From Microbacterium sp. EST19A (GTDB lineage Bacteria; Actinomycetota; Actinomycetes; Actinomycetales; Microbacteriaceae), in contig NZ_JAHXYZ010000002.1 in assembly GCF_019969685.1 (NCBI RefSeq), forward strand, positions 1-64,000: a DNA stretch of 64,000 nucleotides, in the 5' to 3' direction. The notes below the pieces were generated by a model. It saw only the letters and a list, made by a program, of their open reading frames with translations, made no database searches and was not told the DNA's origin. A program made the translations under genes and the position numbers. Shown one piece after another: positions 47,784 through 62,543 of this stretch; position 1 is the stretch's first letter; each line of letters starts with the position of its first letter.

Positions 47784-48704
47784 ATGCGCCTCGTCTTCGC
47801 CGGCACACCCGCTGCTGCCGTGCCCACCCTGCGACGTCTCGCGACGCTGCACGAGATCGTCGCGGTCGTCACCCGACCCGACGCACCGCTCGGTCGAAAG
47901 CGCGTGCTCACTCCCTCGCCGGTCGCCCAGGCGGCAGAGGAGCTCGGCCTTCCCGTGATCCGGGCCGCGCGTCTCGACGCCGATGCCACGGCGCAGATCG
48001 TGGCGCTCGCACCCGAGCTGGGTGTGATCGTGGCGTACGGCGGACTGGTGCGCGAGCCGCTGCTCTCGGCGCCGGACGTCGGCTGGATCAACCTGCACTT
48101 CTCTCTGCTTCCCGCGTGGAGAGGCGCCGCGCCGGTGCAGCGCGCGCTCATCGCGGGAGACAGCGTTCTCGGTGCCAGCGTCTTCCAGCTCGTTCCCGAG
48201 CTCGATGCCGGCGACGTCTTCGCGATGCGCACGATCGACGTCGCCCCGGCCGCCACGGCCGACCAGGCACTGGAAACCCTCGCGCAGGACGGCGCCGAGC
48301 TGACCGCAGAGGTGGTCGCCTCGATCGCCGACGGCTCCGCCCGTGCCGAGCCGCAGCAGGGAGAGCCGACCCTCGCCCCGAAGCTGACGCTCGACGACGG
48401 GCTGCTCGACTGGTCGCAGACCGTGGATGAGCTGTTCGCGCGCTTCCGCGGCGTGACCCCCGAGCCCGGCGCGCACACCACCATCGACGGCCAGCGACTG
48501 AAGATTCTCGAGGCAGCGTCGGCACAGGACGCGGATTCGCTGGAGCCCGGCCTCATCAGCAGCACGAGATCTGCGCTGCTGTTCGGCACGGCATCCGCTC
48601 CGCTCGCCGTCACCCGCGTGCAGCCTGCGGGCAAAGGTGCGATGAGCGCCGTCGACTGGTGGCGCGGGCAACGCGACACGGAAGGGCTGCGTGCCGGATC
48701 ATGA
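47784..48704 (+). CDS. fmt: Methionyl-tRNA formyltransferase
   Basis: Formylates initiator Met-tRNA using 10-formyl-THF. The 306-residue protein shows LVFAGTPAAAVPTL at the N-terminus, the catalytic Asn-His in INLHFSLLPAWRGAAPVQRALI, and the C-terminal tRNA-binding domain ending in WWRGQR. ATGA overlap with rsmB. def (deformylase) is not in the window. Confidence 0.97.
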   Translation: MRLVFAGTPAAAVPTLRRLATLHEIVAVVTRPDAPLGRKRVLTPSPVAQAAEELGLPVIRAARLDADATAQIVALAPELGVIVAYGGLVREPLLSAPDVGWINLHFSLLPAWRGAAPVQRALIAGDSVLGASVFQLVPELDAGDVFAMRTIDVAPAATADQALETLAQDGAELTAEVVASIADGSARAEPQQGEPTLAPKLTLDDGLLDWSQTVDELFARFRGVTPEPGAHTTIDGQRLKILEAASAQDADSLEPGLISSTRSALLFGTASAPLAVTRVQPAGKGAMSAVDWWRGQRDTEGLRAGS

Positions 48705-50200
48705 GCCCGTCAGAGCAAGGAAGATCGGCACGTCGTCCCGCGGGTCGATCGGGTGGCGAGGCCCGTCCGTCGAACCGCGGGGAGCGCACCGGTGGTCGCG
48801 GCCCCGACCGCGCCGTGCAACCGGCGAGACGCGTCGCCTACGATGTGCTGCGCGCCGTCTCCGATTCCGATGCCTACGCCAACCTGCTGCTGCCCACGGC
48901 CATCGCCGAGGCCGGGCTCACGCCGCAGGACGCGGCACTGGCCACCGAGCTGACCTACGGCACCCTGCGGCGCCGCGGGCTCTACGACGCGATCATCGCG
49001 GCGGCGGCCGATCGGGCGACCGACAGCATCGATCCGGCCGTCCTGGATGCGCTCCGCCTCGCCGTGCACCAGCTGCTGGCGACCCGCGTCGCCTCCCACG
49101 CCGCGGTCAACGAGTCGGTGAACCTGGTGGCGACGACCGTCGGACGCGGAGCATCGAGCTTCACGAACGCCGTGCTCCGCCGCATCGCCCGGGAGACCCC
49201 GGGGGAATGGCAGGAGCGGATCGAGAAGGATGCCCGCTCCGACGACGAGCGGCTCGCGCTGCGATCGGCCCATCCCGTCTGGATCATCCGCGCGATGCGC
49301 CGTGCTCTCGCGGCCGAGGGGCGTGTCGACGAGCTCGAGGCGCTTCTGGAGGCCGACAACGTCTCGCCGGAGGTGACGCTCGTGGCGCTGCCGGGGCTCG
49401 CGGAACCCGTCGAGCCCCGTCGCCCCTTCGCGGCCACCGCCTTCGCCTCGCCGGGCGGCGATCCGCGACGCTCCGTCGAGGCGTCGGGCGGAACCGTCCG
49501 GGTCCAGGACGAGGGTTCTCAGCTCGTGGCGCTGGCTCTGGCCGAGGCGGCGCCGATCCGCGCGGGGGAGCGGTGGCTCGATCTGTGCGCCGGCCCCGGC
49601 GGCAAGACCGCCCTGCTCGCCGCGATCGCCCGACAGCACGACGTGATCCTCGAGGCCAACGAGATCGTCCCGACGCGCGCGCGCCTGGTGCGCAACGCCC
49701 TGCGCGCGGTTCCCGGCGAGGTCGTGGTCCACGAACAGGACGGTCGCGAGCTCGCCGCGACCAGGGCCGGAGTCTTCGACCGCATCCTCGTCGACGCACC
49801 GTGCACCGGGCTCGGCGCGCTGCGCCGCCGTCCCGAGGCCCGCTGGCGGAAGTCGCCGGCCGATGTCGCCGAGCTCGTACCGCTGCAGGTGGACCTGCTG
49901 ACGGCCGCCCTCGACGCGCTCGCGCCGGGTGGCATCGTCGCCTACGTCACGTGCTCACCGCATCTCGCGGAGACGGTCGGCGTGGTGCAGGAAGTGCTGC
50001 GCGACCGCACCGACATCACCGAGCTCGATGCGCGCGCCGTCCTCACGGACGTCGCGCAGTCGCCGATCGACCTCGCCGAAGACGGCCGGGCGGGGTCGGG
50101 CAGCGCTCAGCTCTGGCCGCACCGGCACGGCACCGATGCCATGTTCCTCGCGCTGCTGCAGCGCACGGACGCCCCGAACACGTCAGTGAAGGAAGACTAG
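48701..50200 (+). CDS. rsmB: RsmB, 16S rRNA (cytosine-967-C5)-methyltransferase
   Basis: Methylates C967 of 16S rRNA with SAM. The protein is 499 residues from the ATG overlapping the fmt stop. An Arg/Gly-rich N-terminal tail (about 1-40) precedes the NusB-like domain (ARRVAYDVLRAVSDSDAYANLLL) and the Fmu methyltransferase with LDLCAGPGGKTALLA, the catalytic DAPCTGLGALRR and the second Cys in YVTCSPHLAETV. The short basic tail is typical of actinobacteria. Confidence 0.95.
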   Translation: MSPSEQGRSARRPAGRSGGEARPSNRGERTGGRGPDRAVQPARRVAYDVLRAVSDSDAYANLLLPTAIAEAGLTPQDAALATELTYGTLRRRGLYDAIIAAAADRATDSIDPAVLDALRLAVHQLLATRVASHAAVNESVNLVATTVGRGASSFTNAVLRRIARETPGEWQERIEKDARSDDERLALRSAHPVWIIRAMRRALAAEGRVDELEALLEADNVSPEVTLVALPGLAEPVEPRRPFAATAFASPGGDPRRSVEASGGTVRVQDEGSQLVALALAEAAPIRAGERWLDLCAGPGGKTALLAAIARQHDVILEANEIVPTRARLVRNALRAVPGEVVVHEQDGRELAATRAGVFDRILVDAPCTGLGALRRRPEARWRKSPADVAELVPLQVDLLTAALDALAPGGIVAYVTCSPHLAETVGVVQEVLRDRTDITELDARAVLTDVAQSPIDLAEDGRAGSGSAQLWPHRHGTDAMFLALLQRTDAPNTSVKED

Positions 50201-50204
50201 GACC

Positions 50205-50885
50205 GTGGAACTTCCCCGCGCCCCGCGCATCAACCCCAGCATCCTGGCCGCCGATTTCGTGAACATGCAGGCGGATCTCGCCCGCATCGCATCGGCCGAC
50301 TTCGCGCACGTCGACGTGATGGACAACCACTTCGTGCCGAACCTCACGTTCGGACCTCAGATGGTGGAGCGGATCCAGGCCACCAGCCCGATCCCGCTAG
50401 ACGTGCACCTCATGATCACGGATCCCGACCAGTGGGCTCCCGGATACGCGGAGCTGGGCGCCGCCAGCGTGACCTTCCACCTCGAGGCCGCGGCCGATCC
50501 GATCGCGCTCGCCCGACGTCTTCGTGACATCGGCGCCCGGGCGGGCATCGCCATCAAGCCCGATACGCCCGCGGAACCGCTGTTCTCGGTGCTCGAGGAG
50601 TTCGACCAGATCCTCGTCATGACCGTCGAGCCAGGATTCGGCGGTCAGGGTTTCATGCCCGAGACCATGCCGAAGCTGCGCGCTCTTCACGATGAGGCAC
50701 GTCGACGCGGCTCGCAGGTGTGGCTGCAGGTCGACGGCGGCATCTCCGACAGCACGATCGAGATGGCCGCGGCCGCCGGTGCCGACACGTTCGTCGCGGG
50801 TTCGGCCGTCTACGGTGCCGACGACATCGAGGCCGCCGTCACTCGGCTCAGGGACCGCGCACGAGCCGGTAGCCTGGAGGGGTGA
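50205..50885 (+). CDS. rpe: Ribulose-phosphate 3-epimerase
   Basis: Interconverts ribulose-5-P and xylulose-5-P in the pentose phosphate pathway. The 226-residue TIM barrel shows [49 protein letters not shown] and QVDGGI. The His and Asp metal ligands are present. Start GTG; its stop overlaps hisE. Confidence 0.97.
   Translation: MELPRAPRINPSILAADFVNMQADLARIASADFAHVDVMDNHFVPNLTFGPQMVERIQATSPIPLDVHLMITDPDQWAPGYAELGAASVTFHLEAAADPIALARRLRDIGARAGIAIKPDTPAEPLFSVLEEFDQILVMTVEPGFGGQGFMPETMPKLRALHDEARRRGSQVWLQVDGGISDSTIEMAAAAGADTFVAGSAVYGADDIEAAVTRLRDRARAGSLEG
50870..50875 (+). promoter_or_regulatory. Putative -10 box (TAGCCT) for a leaderless hisE transcript
   Basis: TAGCCT ends six bases before the hisE GTG. 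GGAGG lies in between but only one base from the GTG, too close to serve as a Shine-Dalgarno. The box is within rpe, so hisE could also be read from upstream. Confidence 0.38.
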
Positions 50886-51145
50886 AGACATTCGACGAGC
50901 TGTTCGCCGAGCTCAGCGTCAAGGCCGAGACCCGACCCGAGGGTTCCCGCACCATCGCGGAGCTCGACGGCGGCGTGCACACCATCGGCAAGAAGATCGT
51001 CGAAGAGGCCGCCGAGGTGTGGATGGCATCGGAGTACGAGTCCGACGAGGCCGCCGCCGAGGAGATCTCGCAGCTGCTCTACCACCTGCAGGTCATGATG
51101 CTCGCGAAGGGTCTCAGCCTGCAGGACGTCTACCGACATCTGTGA
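50882..51145 (+). CDS. hisE: Phosphoribosyl-ATP pyrophosphatase
   Basis: Second step of histidine synthesis. The 87-residue all-alpha protein shows [27 protein letters not shown] and [14 protein letters not shown], the MazG-fold Glu/Asp metal pattern. Start GTG overlapping rpe. Separate from hisI, as in other actinobacteria. Confidence 0.96.
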   Translation: MKTFDELFAELSVKAETRPEGSRTIAELDGGVHTIGKKIVEEAAEVWMASEYESDEAAAEEISQLLYHLQVMMLAKGLSLQDVYRHL

Positions 51146-51183
51146 TGCGCTCCGTTCCGATCCCCTCGAACTGAAAGCCATCC

Positions 51184-52026
51184 ATGCTGCGCATCGCCGT
51201 TCCCAACAAGGGCTCGCTCTCCGAGACCGCCGCCGACATGCTCGCGGAGGCCGGCTACGCCGGTCGGCGCGACCCGAAGACCCTGCACGTCATCGACGCC
51301 GAGAACGACGTCGAGTTCTTCTTCCTCCGCCCGAAGGACATCGCGACCTACGTCGGATCGGGTGCGATCGACGTCGGCATCACCGGGCGTGACCTCCTCC
51401 TCGATGCCCGGATGCCGGGCGCACGCGAGATCGAGGCGCTCGGTTTCGCCGGCTCCACCTTCCGCTTCGCCGCGCCCTCCGGCCGCTACACCGACGTCTC
51501 CGAACTCGACGGGCTGCGCATCGCGACCTCGTATCCCGGGCTCGTCGACGCCTTCCTCGACGAGCGCGGCATCGCGGTCGACCTGGTGCCGCTCGACGGC
51601 GCCGTGGAGTCCGCCGTGCGCCTGGGCGTCGCGGATGCCGTCGCCGACGTCGTGGAGACCGGCACGACGCTCCGCCAGGCGGGGCTCGACGTGTTCGGCC
51701 CCGTGATCCTCGAGTCGGAGGCCGTGCTCATCGCGGGTCCGGTCGACGCCGACGGCTCCGAGACCCTGCTGCGCCGGCTGCGCGGGGTGATGGTGGCACG
51801 TCGCTTCGTGATGATCGATTACGACCTGCCCGTCGCGCTGCTCGACGACGCCGTGAAGATCGCCGGCGGCGTCGAGTCACCGACGGTCTCGCCGCTGCGC
51901 GACCCGGAGTGGGTGGCGGTGCGCGTCATGGTCGCCCGGACGCGAGTCAACCACGTGATGGACGAGCTGTACGCGCTGGGCGCTCGCGCGATCCTCGTCA
52001 CCGCCATCCACAACGCGAGGCTCTGA
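51184..52026 (+). CDS. hisG: ATP phosphoribosyltransferase (long form)
   Basis: First and feedback-regulated step of histidine synthesis. The 280-residue protein starts [20 protein letters not shown], has the PRPP motif [20 protein letters not shown], and carries the C-terminal histidine-binding regulatory domain. Its length shows the HisZ-independent long form. TGATG overlap with hisF. Confidence 0.97.
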   Translation: MLRIAVPNKGSLSETAADMLAEAGYAGRRDPKTLHVIDAENDVEFFFLRPKDIATYVGSGAIDVGITGRDLLLDARMPGAREIEALGFAGSTFRFAAPSGRYTDVSELDGLRIATSYPGLVDAFLDERGIAVDLVPLDGAVESAVRLGVADAVADVVETGTTLRQAGLDVFGPVILESEAVLIAGPVDADGSETLLRRLRGVMVARRFVMIDYDLPVALLDDAVKIAGGVESPTVSPLRDPEWVAVRVMVARTRVNHVMDELYALGARAILVTAIHNARL

Positions 52027-52787
52027 TGACTCTCGCCAGCCGCGTGATCCCGTGTCTGGACGTCGCCGACGGACGCGTCGTCAAGGGTGTCAACTTCGAG
52101 AACCTCCGCGACATGGGCGACCCGGTCGAGCTCGCCCGCCACTACGCGGCGCAGGGCGCCGACGAGATCACCTTCCTCGACGTCACCGCGACGGTCGACG
52201 CGCGGGCCACGACCTACGACGTGGTGCAGCGCACGGCCGAGCAGGTCTTCGTGCCGCTGACGGTCGGCGGGGGAGTGCGCAGTGTCGAAGATGTCGCGCG
52301 GCTCCTGTCGGTGGGTGCCGACAAGGTCGGCGTGAACTCGGCAGCCATCGCCCGCCCCGAGCTGCTCGGCGAGATCGCGGACCGCTTCGGTGCGCAGGTG
52401 CTGGTGCTCTCGCTCGACGTGAAGCGGGCGGATACGACGCCGTCGGGGTTCGTCGTCACCACGCACGGCGGACGCACCCAGACGACGCTCGACGCCCTCG
52501 ACTGGGCCCGCGAGGCCACGGAGCGCGGGGCGGGAGAGCTCCTCGTCAACTCGATCGACGCCGACGGCACCAAGGACGGCTTCGATCTCGAACTCGTGCG
52601 GCTCATGCGAGAGGTCGCGACCGTGCCCGTGATCGCCTCCGGCGGCGCCGGCAAGGCCTCGGACTTCGCGCCCGCCATCAAGGCCGGAGCGGATGCCGTG
52701 CTCGCCGCGAGCGTCTTCCACACCGGAGCCCTCACGGTCGGCGACGTCAAGGATGCGCTGCGCGCGGAAGGAGTGCTGGTCCGATGA
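52026..52787 (+). CDS. hisF: Imidazole glycerol phosphate synthase, cyclase subunit
   Basis: Forms IGP and AICAR with HisH. The 253-residue TIM barrel shows [19 protein letters not shown] (general acid/base Asp11), [11 protein letters not shown] and [16 protein letters not shown] (Asp130 region), and VIASGGAG. HisH and the rest of the his genes are elsewhere. It overlaps hisI by 4 bases. Confidence 0.97.
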   Translation: MTLASRVIPCLDVADGRVVKGVNFENLRDMGDPVELARHYAAQGADEITFLDVTATVDARATTYDVVQRTAEQVFVPLTVGGGVRSVEDVARLLSVGADKVGVNSAAIARPELLGEIADRFGAQVLVLSLDVKRADTTPSGFVVTTHGGRTQTTLDALDWAREATERGAGELLVNSIDADGTKDGFDLELVRLMREVATVPVIASGGAGKASDFAPAIKAGADAVLAASVFHTGALTVGDVKDALRAEGVLVR

Positions 52788-53140
52788 GTGTCGAGGAGCG
52801 CATCGCTCAGGTCGTCTTCAACGCGGACGGCCTGGCGCCGGTGATCGTGCAGCAGTGGGACACGCATGAGGTGCTGATGCTCGCCTGGGTCGACGCCGAG
52901 GCGCTGCGCCGCACCCTCACCACGGGGCGGGCGACCTACTGGTCGCGCTCCCGCCAGGAGTACTGGCGAAAAGGAGACACGTCGGGCAACATCCAGGTCG
53001 TGCACGAGGCGCGTCTCGACTGCGACGGCGACGCCATCCTCCTGAAGGTGGCCCAGACCGGCCCCGCCTGCCACACCGGCACGCGCACCTGCTTCGACAC
53101 GAACGACCTCGAGGCGACCGAGGGCGCGGCGGACCAGTGA
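52784..53140 (+). CDS. hisI: Phosphoribosyl-AMP cyclohydrolase
   Basis: Third step of histidine synthesis, with zinc and magnesium. The 118-residue protein shows [35 protein letters not shown], the Asp/Cys ligands in [11 protein letters not shown] and [12 protein letters not shown]. It is directly followed, with a 4-base overlap, by the Trp-associated membrane protein; trpE, which usually lies here, is missing. Confidence 0.97.
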   Translation: MSVEERIAQVVFNADGLAPVIVQQWDTHEVLMLAWVDAEALRRTLTTGRATYWSRSRQEYWRKGDTSGNIQVVHEARLDCDGDAILLKVAQTGPACHTGTRTCFDTNDLEATEGAADQ

Positions 53141-53724
53141 GACTAGCGCAGCGCGGTCGCTCCCTCTCCGTCTCCGGCTTCCTCCTCGCCGGTGCGATCG
53201 GCATCATCTCGTCGACGCAGACCTGGCTGACCGTCGAGAGGGCGGATGGCGGCGAGGCGATCCTCGTTCCCGGAGCGTCCGCGCTCGTGCTCCTCGCGCC
53301 GCTGAGCCTGGCGGTGCTGGCGCTCGGAGCCGCGCTGTCGATCGCCGCCCGGGTTCTCCGCGTCGTCTTCGCGGTGCTCGCCGGAGCGGCATCCGTACTG
53401 CTCGGCTGGTCGACGATCCAGATGCTCTCGTCGCCGATCGGCTCGGTCGGTCCGGCGGTGACCGAGGCCACGGGTCTCGCGGGCGGAGACGCCCTCGGTG
53501 ACGTCGTCGCGGCGGTCGCGCCGACCGCGTGGCCCGTCATCGCCCTGGTCGGGTGGGTCATCCTGCTCGCGGCATCCGTCTTCGTCCTGCTGACCTGGCG
53601 GGGCTGGAAGGCCGGTGGCCGACGGTACCGCACCGACGCATCCGAGACCGCCCCCCGCGACGGCCCCGTCGACGCGGTCGACTCGTGGGACGAGCTGTCC
53701 CGCGGAACCGATCCGACGCGGTGA
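53137..53724 (+). CDS. Trp biosynthesis-associated membrane protein (TIGR02234 type)
   Basis: A 195-residue integral membrane protein with about four helices (for example [74 protein letters not shown]) and a polar C-terminal tail. The family is found only next to trp genes in actinobacteria, and its biochemical role is unknown. GTG start overlaps hisI. A short gap and a TAGACT box separate it from the next gene. Confidence 0.85.
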   Translation: MRLAQRGRSLSVSGFLLAGAIGIISSTQTWLTVERADGGEAILVPGASALVLLAPLSLAVLALGAALSIAARVLRVVFAVLAGAASVLLGWSTIQMLSSPIGSVGPAVTEATGLAGGDALGDVVAAVAPTAWPVIALVGWVILLAASVFVLLTWRGWKAGGRRYRTDASETAPRDGPVDAVDSWDELSRGTDPTR

Positions 53725-53730
53725 CCCCGA

Positions 53731-53736
53731 TAGACT
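53731..53736 (+). promoter_or_regulatory. Putative -10 box (TAGACT) for the HGxxPAAW-trpC group
   Basis: TAGACT lies 35 bases before the ATG at 53772, with GGAGGAG (53761-53767) between as Shine-Dalgarno. No good -35. It suggests a fresh transcription start for trpC-trpB-trpA. Confidence 0.5.
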
Positions 53737-53771
53737 GAACACGACCCGCACGTCGTCCCCCGGAGGAGAAC

Positions 53772-54002
53772 ATGACCAACCCGATCGCCGACCCCGGCCA
53801 CGGACACTCGCCTGCGGCTTGGACCGCTGTCGTGATCATGCTCGTCGGCTTCACCGCCGGCACCGTCGCGTTCTGCTTCGAGCAGCCGACCCTCGTCTGG
53901 ATCTCCGCGGCTCTCATCCCGATCGGCGCGATCGTGGGCTGGGTGCTGTCCAAGGCCGGTTACGGCGTGAAGGGCCCCAAGTACTCGCCGAAGGCGCACT
54001 AG
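53772..54002 (+). CDS. HGxxPAAW motif small membrane protein (DUF6704-like)
   Basis: A 76-residue protein. The motif HGHSPAAW (residues 10-17) precedes two membrane helices (TAVVIMLVGFTAGTVAFCF and LVWISAALIPIGAIVGWVL) and a basic tail KYSPKAH. Its function is unknown; it is found beside trp genes in actinobacteria. The stop TAG overlaps the trpC GTG by one base. Confidence 0.85.
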   Translation: MTNPIADPGHGHSPAAWTAVVIMLVGFTAGTVAFCFEQPTLVWISAALIPIGAIVGWVLSKAGYGVKGPKYSPKAH

Positions 54003-54778
54003 TGGTCCTCGCCGACCTGACGGCCGGCGCTGTCGAAGACGCCGAGCGTCGCTCTCTGGCGCGCCCTCTCGCCGTCGTCGAACGCGAGGCCCTCGCGCGC
54101 CCCGCCGCGAAGGACGCGCTGTCGTTCCTTGCGCCTGCCGCGCAGGTGAAGATCATCGCCGAGGTGAAGCGCGCGAGCCCGTCGCGCGGCGCTCTGGCGG
54201 AGATCCCCGATCCCGCCCTCCAGGCTTCTCTGTACGAGACCGGGGGAGCCTCCGCGATCAGCGTCCTCACCGAGGAGCGCCGATTCGGCGGCAGCCTCGC
54301 CGACCTCGAGGCGGTCACCGCGCGGGTCTCGCTCCCGGTGCTGCGCAAGGACTTCATCGCCACCCGCTACCAGGTGCTCGAGGCCCGCGCCGCGGGAGCA
54401 GACCTCGTGCTGCTCATCGTCGCCGGACTCGAGCCCGCGGTGCTGCAGGATCTGTTCGGCTTCATCACCGAACTCGGCATGACGCCTCTCGTGGAGACGC
54501 ACGCGGCCGATGAGCTCGAAGCGGCGATCGACCTCGGTGCTCCGCTCATCGGCGTGAACGCCCGCGACCTGAAGACCCTCCAGCTCGACCGCGACCTCTT
54601 CGGCCGCCTGGTCGAGCGCATCCCCGAGACCGCGGTGAAGATCGCCGAGTCGGCCGTTCTCACTCCGGCCGACGTGGTGCATTACCGCTCCGCCGGTGCG
54701 GATGTCGTCCTGATCGGCGAGGCGCTCGTCACCGGCGACCCCGTCGCCACTCTGAAGAGCTTCCTGGAGGCATCGTGA
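54002..54778 (+). CDS. trpC: Indole-3-glycerol phosphate synthase
   Basis: Closes the indole ring in tryptophan synthesis. The protein is 258 residues from the GTG overlapping the previous stop. TIM-barrel motifs: [70 protein letters not shown] and [12 protein letters not shown]. Not fused to trpF. GTGA overlap with trpB. Confidence 0.97.
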   Translation: MVLADLTAGAVEDAERRSLARPLAVVEREALARPAAKDALSFLAPAAQVKIIAEVKRASPSRGALAEIPDPALQASLYETGGASAISVLTEERRFGGSLADLEAVTARVSLPVLRKDFIATRYQVLEARAAGADLVLLIVAGLEPAVLQDLFGFITELGMTPLVETHAADELEAAIDLGAPLIGVNARDLKTLQLDRDLFGRLVERIPETAVKIAESAVLTPADVVHYRSAGADVVLIGEALVTGDPVATLKSFLEAS

Positions 54779-56043
54779 GCCTGCGCGACCAGCACGGACC
54801 GTACTTCGGCGATTTCGGCGGACGTTACATGCCCGAGTCGCTCATCGCGGCGATCGACGAGCTGACGGTCGCCTACGAGGCGGCAGTCGCCGATCCGGCT
54901 TTCCGTGACGAGCTCGCCCATCTGCTGACCTCCTACGCGGGGCGACCCTCCATCATCACCGAGGTGCCGCGATTCGCCGAGCATGCCGGCGGCGCACGGG
55001 TCTTCCTGAAGCGTGAAGACCTCAACCACACCGGCTCGCACAAGATCAACAACGTTCTCGGCCAGGCCCTGCTCACCAAGCGGCTCGGCAAGACCCGCGT
55101 GATCGCCGAGACCGGCGCCGGTCAGCACGGTGTGGCCACGGCCACCGCCGCGGCCCTGTTCGGGCTGGACTGCACGATCTACATGGGCGAGGTCGACACC
55201 GAGCGCCAGGCGCTCAACGTGGCCCGGATGCGCCTGCTCGGCGCCGAGGTCGTCGCCGTCACCTCCGGTTCGCGCACACTCAAGGACGCGATCAACGACG
55301 CGTACCGCGACTGGGTCGCATCGGTCGAGACGACCAACTACATCTTCGGCACCGCGGCGGGGCCTCACCCGTTCCCGGCCATGGTTCGCGACTTCCAGAA
55401 GATCATCGGCGAAGAGGCGCGTGCCCAGCTGCTCGACGAGGTCGGTCGCCTCCCTGACGCGGTCTTCGCCTGCGTCGGCGGCGGTTCCAACGCGATCGGC
55501 ATGTTCGACGCCTTCCTCGACGATGAGAGCGTCAAGCTCTACGGCGTCGAGGCAGCCGGCGACGGTGTCGACACCGACCGGCACGCGGCATCGATCGAGC
55601 GCGGTCGCCCCGGTGTGCTGCACGGCTCGAAGACCTACGTGCTCCAGAACGAAGACGGTCAGACGATCGAGTCGCACTCGATCTCCGCCGGTCTGGACTA
55701 CCCGGGCGTCGGTCCCGAGCACTCCTGGCTCGCCGACATCGGGCGCGCCGAGTACATCCCGGCCACCGACGACGAGGCCATGCAGGCACTGCGTCTGCTG
55801 AGCCGTACCGAGGGAATCATCCCGGCGATCGAATCGGCTCACGCTCTCGCCGGCGCGCTGCGCGTCGGACAGGAGCTCGGCCCCGACGCGATCATCGCCA
55901 TCTGTCTCTCCGGGCGCGGCGACAAGGACATGGACACGGCCGCCCGCTACTTCGAGCTGTACGACGAAGCCGCGCTCGCGCACGACGTCGCCGAGGAGAC
56001 TGCCGAAGAAGAAGCGGCCTCGAAGGGGGAGCCCGAGCTATGA
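54775..56043 (+). CDS. trpB: Tryptophan synthase beta chain
   Basis: Condenses indole and serine with PLP. The 422-residue protein shows [16 protein letters not shown], the PLP-binding Lys90 in [34 protein letters not shown] and [12 protein letters not shown]. The C-terminus has an acidic extension ([16 protein letters not shown]). ATGA overlap with trpA. Confidence 0.97.
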   Translation: MSLRDQHGPYFGDFGGRYMPESLIAAIDELTVAYEAAVADPAFRDELAHLLTSYAGRPSIITEVPRFAEHAGGARVFLKREDLNHTGSHKINNVLGQALLTKRLGKTRVIAETGAGQHGVATATAAALFGLDCTIYMGEVDTERQALNVARMRLLGAEVVAVTSGSRTLKDAINDAYRDWVASVETTNYIFGTAAGPHPFPAMVRDFQKIIGEEARAQLLDEVGRLPDAVFACVGGGSNAIGMFDAFLDDESVKLYGVEAAGDGVDTDRHAASIERGRPGVLHGSKTYVLQNEDGQTIESHSISAGLDYPGVGPEHSWLADIGRAEYIPATDDEAMQALRLLSRTEGIIPAIESAHALAGALRVGQELGPDAIIAICLSGRGDKDMDTAARYFELYDEAALAHDVAEETAEEEAASKGEPEL

Positions 56044-56843
56044 GCCGCGTCGAACAGGCGATCGCCGCCGCGCACGCCGACGGCCGCAGCGTCTTCGTCG
56101 GGTACCTGCCTGTCGGCTTCCCCGACCTCGAGACGAGCATCCAGGCCGCGATCGCCCTCGCTGAGAACGGCGCCGACATCATCGAGCTCGGCCCGCCGTA
56201 CAGCGACCCGGTGATGGACGGCGCGATCATCCAGGAGGCGACGACCCAGGCGCTGGCCGCCGGCTTCAAGACCGCCGATCTCTTCACGGCCCTGCGAGCG
56301 ATCACCGCCGCCACGGATGTCCCGGTCCTCGTCATGACGTACTGGAACCCGGTGCTGCAGTACGGCGTCGATCGCTACGCCGACGAGCTGCTCGCCGCCG
56401 GCGGGGCCGGGCTGATCACGCCCGACATCACGCCGGAGGTGGCCCAGGAGTGGATCGCTGCGAGCGAGCGCACCGGTCTCGACCGCGTGTTCCTCGCCGC
56501 ACCGACCTCGTCGGATGAGCGCCTCGACCTGGTCGTGAAGTCGTCCACCGGCTTCGTCTACACGGTCTCCACCATGGGCATCACGGGGGAGCGCGCCGAA
56601 CTGGACCGCGCCGCCCGCACGCTCGTCGCCCGCCTCCGCGCACACGGCGCCACCCGCGCCTGCGTCGGCATCGGCATCTCCACGGCAGAGCAGGTCGCGG
56701 GCGTCTCCGAGTACGCCGACGGCGCGATCGTCGGCACCGCGCTGGTGCGTGCACTGCGCGACGGCGGCATCCCCGCCCTCGCCGAAGTCACCCGAAACCT
56801 GGCCTCCGGCACGTCGTCGGCACGCCCCGATCACGAGAACTAG
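56040..56843 (+). CDS. trpA: Tryptophan synthase alpha chain
   Basis: Cleaves indole glycerol phosphate to indole and glyceraldehyde-3-P. The 267-residue TIM barrel shows [11 protein letters not shown], the catalytic [20 protein letters not shown], and [16 protein letters not shown]. It is followed directly by lgt. Confidence 0.96.
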   Translation: MSRVEQAIAAAHADGRSVFVGYLPVGFPDLETSIQAAIALAENGADIIELGPPYSDPVMDGAIIQEATTQALAAGFKTADLFTALRAITAATDVPVLVMTYWNPVLQYGVDRYADELLAAGGAGLITPDITPEVAQEWIAASERTGLDRVFLAAPTSSDERLDLVVKSSTGFVYTVSTMGITGERAELDRAARTLVARLRAHGATRACVGIGISTAEQVAGVSEYADGAIVGTALVRALRDGGIPALAEVTRNLASGTSSARPDHEN

Positions 56844-56846
56844 AAT
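56841..56846 (+). promoter_or_regulatory. Putative -10 box (TAGAAT) for a leaderless lgt transcript
   Basis: TAGAAT overlaps the trpA stop and ends seven bases before the lgt ATG. A partial -35, TCGGCA (56817-56822), lies 18 bases upstream. No Shine-Dalgarno fits, so the mRNA may begin at the ATG. Confidence 0.5.
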
Positions 56847-56853
56847 CGCACTC

Positions 56854-57879
56854 ATGTCCCTCGCGCTCCACAGCACCTTCAACGGCGTGCTCGCCAGCAT
56901 CCCGAGCCCCACCGTGTCGTACTTCGACCTGGGCCCGATCCGGATCCACTTCTACGCTCTGTGCATCATCGCCGGCATCATCGCCGCCGCGCTGATCACC
57001 AACCACCGCCTCACCAAGCGCGGTGCAGAGCCGTGGGTCGTGATCGACATCTCGATCCTGGCCGTGCCGATCGCGATCATCGGTGCGCGCATCTTCCACG
57101 TTCTCACCCACCCGAACTTCTACTTCGGCGAGGGCAGGAACACCTGGAATCCGTTCGAACCGGGATCCGTCTGGGCAATCTGGGAGGGTGGCATCGCCAT
57201 CTTCGGCTCGCTCATCGGCGGCGCGCTCGGCGCCTACCTGGGCTGCAAGTGGACCGGCATCCGCTTCTGGACGTTCGCCGATGCGCTGGCGCCGGGTCTC
57301 CTACTCGCGCAGGCCATGGGCCGCTTCGGCAACTGGTTCAACAACGAGCTCTTCGGACTGCCCACCGACCTGCCGTGGGGCCTCGAGATCCCGTCCGACA
57401 ACTCGGCCTTCCCTCCCGGCCTGCCGGAGGGGACGCTCTTCCACCCCACATTCCTCTACGAGGTGCTCTGGAACGGGCTCGGCGTGCTCGTGCTGCTGTG
57501 GCTCGGCCGCAAGCTGTTCTTCCAGTGGGGTCGCCTCTTCGCGATCTACCTCATCTGGTACGGCGCAGGGCGTGTCGTGTGGGAGTCGATCCGCATCGAC
57601 CCGAGCGAGATCATCCTCGGGCTCCGCAGCAACGTCTGGGCGGCGATCCTCGGCATCGTCGTCGGTATCGCGATCCTCATCGTGCAGACCCGCCGTCATC
57701 CGGGTCTCGAGCCGTCGCCGTACAAGCCGGGCCGCGGACGGACCGACCAAGACGCTGATGTAGAATCGCAGGACAATCCCTCTGACTTCGTGGACCTGAG
57801 CGAGCCTCCGGCAGAAGAAGTCACCGCAGGAGCCAGCGCCACAAGCGTCGCTCCCACGGACGCGGAAGGCTCTCGATAG
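56854..57879 (+). CDS. lgt: Prolipoprotein diacylglyceryl transferase
   Basis: Attaches diacylglycerol to the lipobox Cys of prelipoproteins at the membrane. The protein is 341 residues with about seven membrane helices. The Lgt signature GRFGNWFNNELFG starts near residue 156 and the conserved GARIFHVLTHPN lies near residue 75. The cytoplasmic tail (PGRGRTDQDADVESQDNPSD...) is long and acidic, as in other actinobacteria. Its 3' end holds a TAGAAT box for gltB. Confidence 0.96.
   Translation: MSLALHSTFNGVLASIPSPTVSYFDLGPIRIHFYALCIIAGIIAAALITNHRLTKRGAEPWVVIDISILAVPIAIIGARIFHVLTHPNFYFGEGRNTWNPFEPGSVWAIWEGGIAIFGSLIGGALGAYLGCKWTGIRFWTFADALAPGLLLAQAMGRFGNWFNNELFGLPTDLPWGLEIPSDNSAFPPGLPEGTLFHPTFLYEVLWNGLGVLVLLWLGRKLFFQWGRLFAIYLIWYGAGRVVWESIRIDPSEIILGLRSNVWAAILGIVVGIAILIVQTRRHPGLEPSPYKPGRGRTDQDADVESQDNPSDFVDLSEPPAEEVTAGASATSVAPTDAEGSR
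57761..57766 (+). promoter_or_regulatory. Putative -10 box (TAGAAT) for gltB-gltD
   Basis: TAGAAT within the lgt tail region. The leader to gltB would be about 190 bases and contains an ACCCGG/CCGGGT stem (57911-57934, 12-base loop). I recognise no GlnR box here. Confidence 0.4.
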
Positions 57880-57962
57880 CCTCCAGTTCCGTGAGGAACC
57901 CCACGCATCCACCCGGCCAATGACGTCCCCGGGTCATCTTGAAGATCTGAGGACGGTACCGC

Positions 57963-62535
<4,573 letters not shown>

Positions 62536-62543
<8 letters not shown>

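Noticed and set aside
57880..57962. GlnR box before gltB
   Set aside because: The leader holds a stem (ACCCGG with CCGGGT) but no GTnAC-n6-GaAAC arrangement comparable to the one at 12704.
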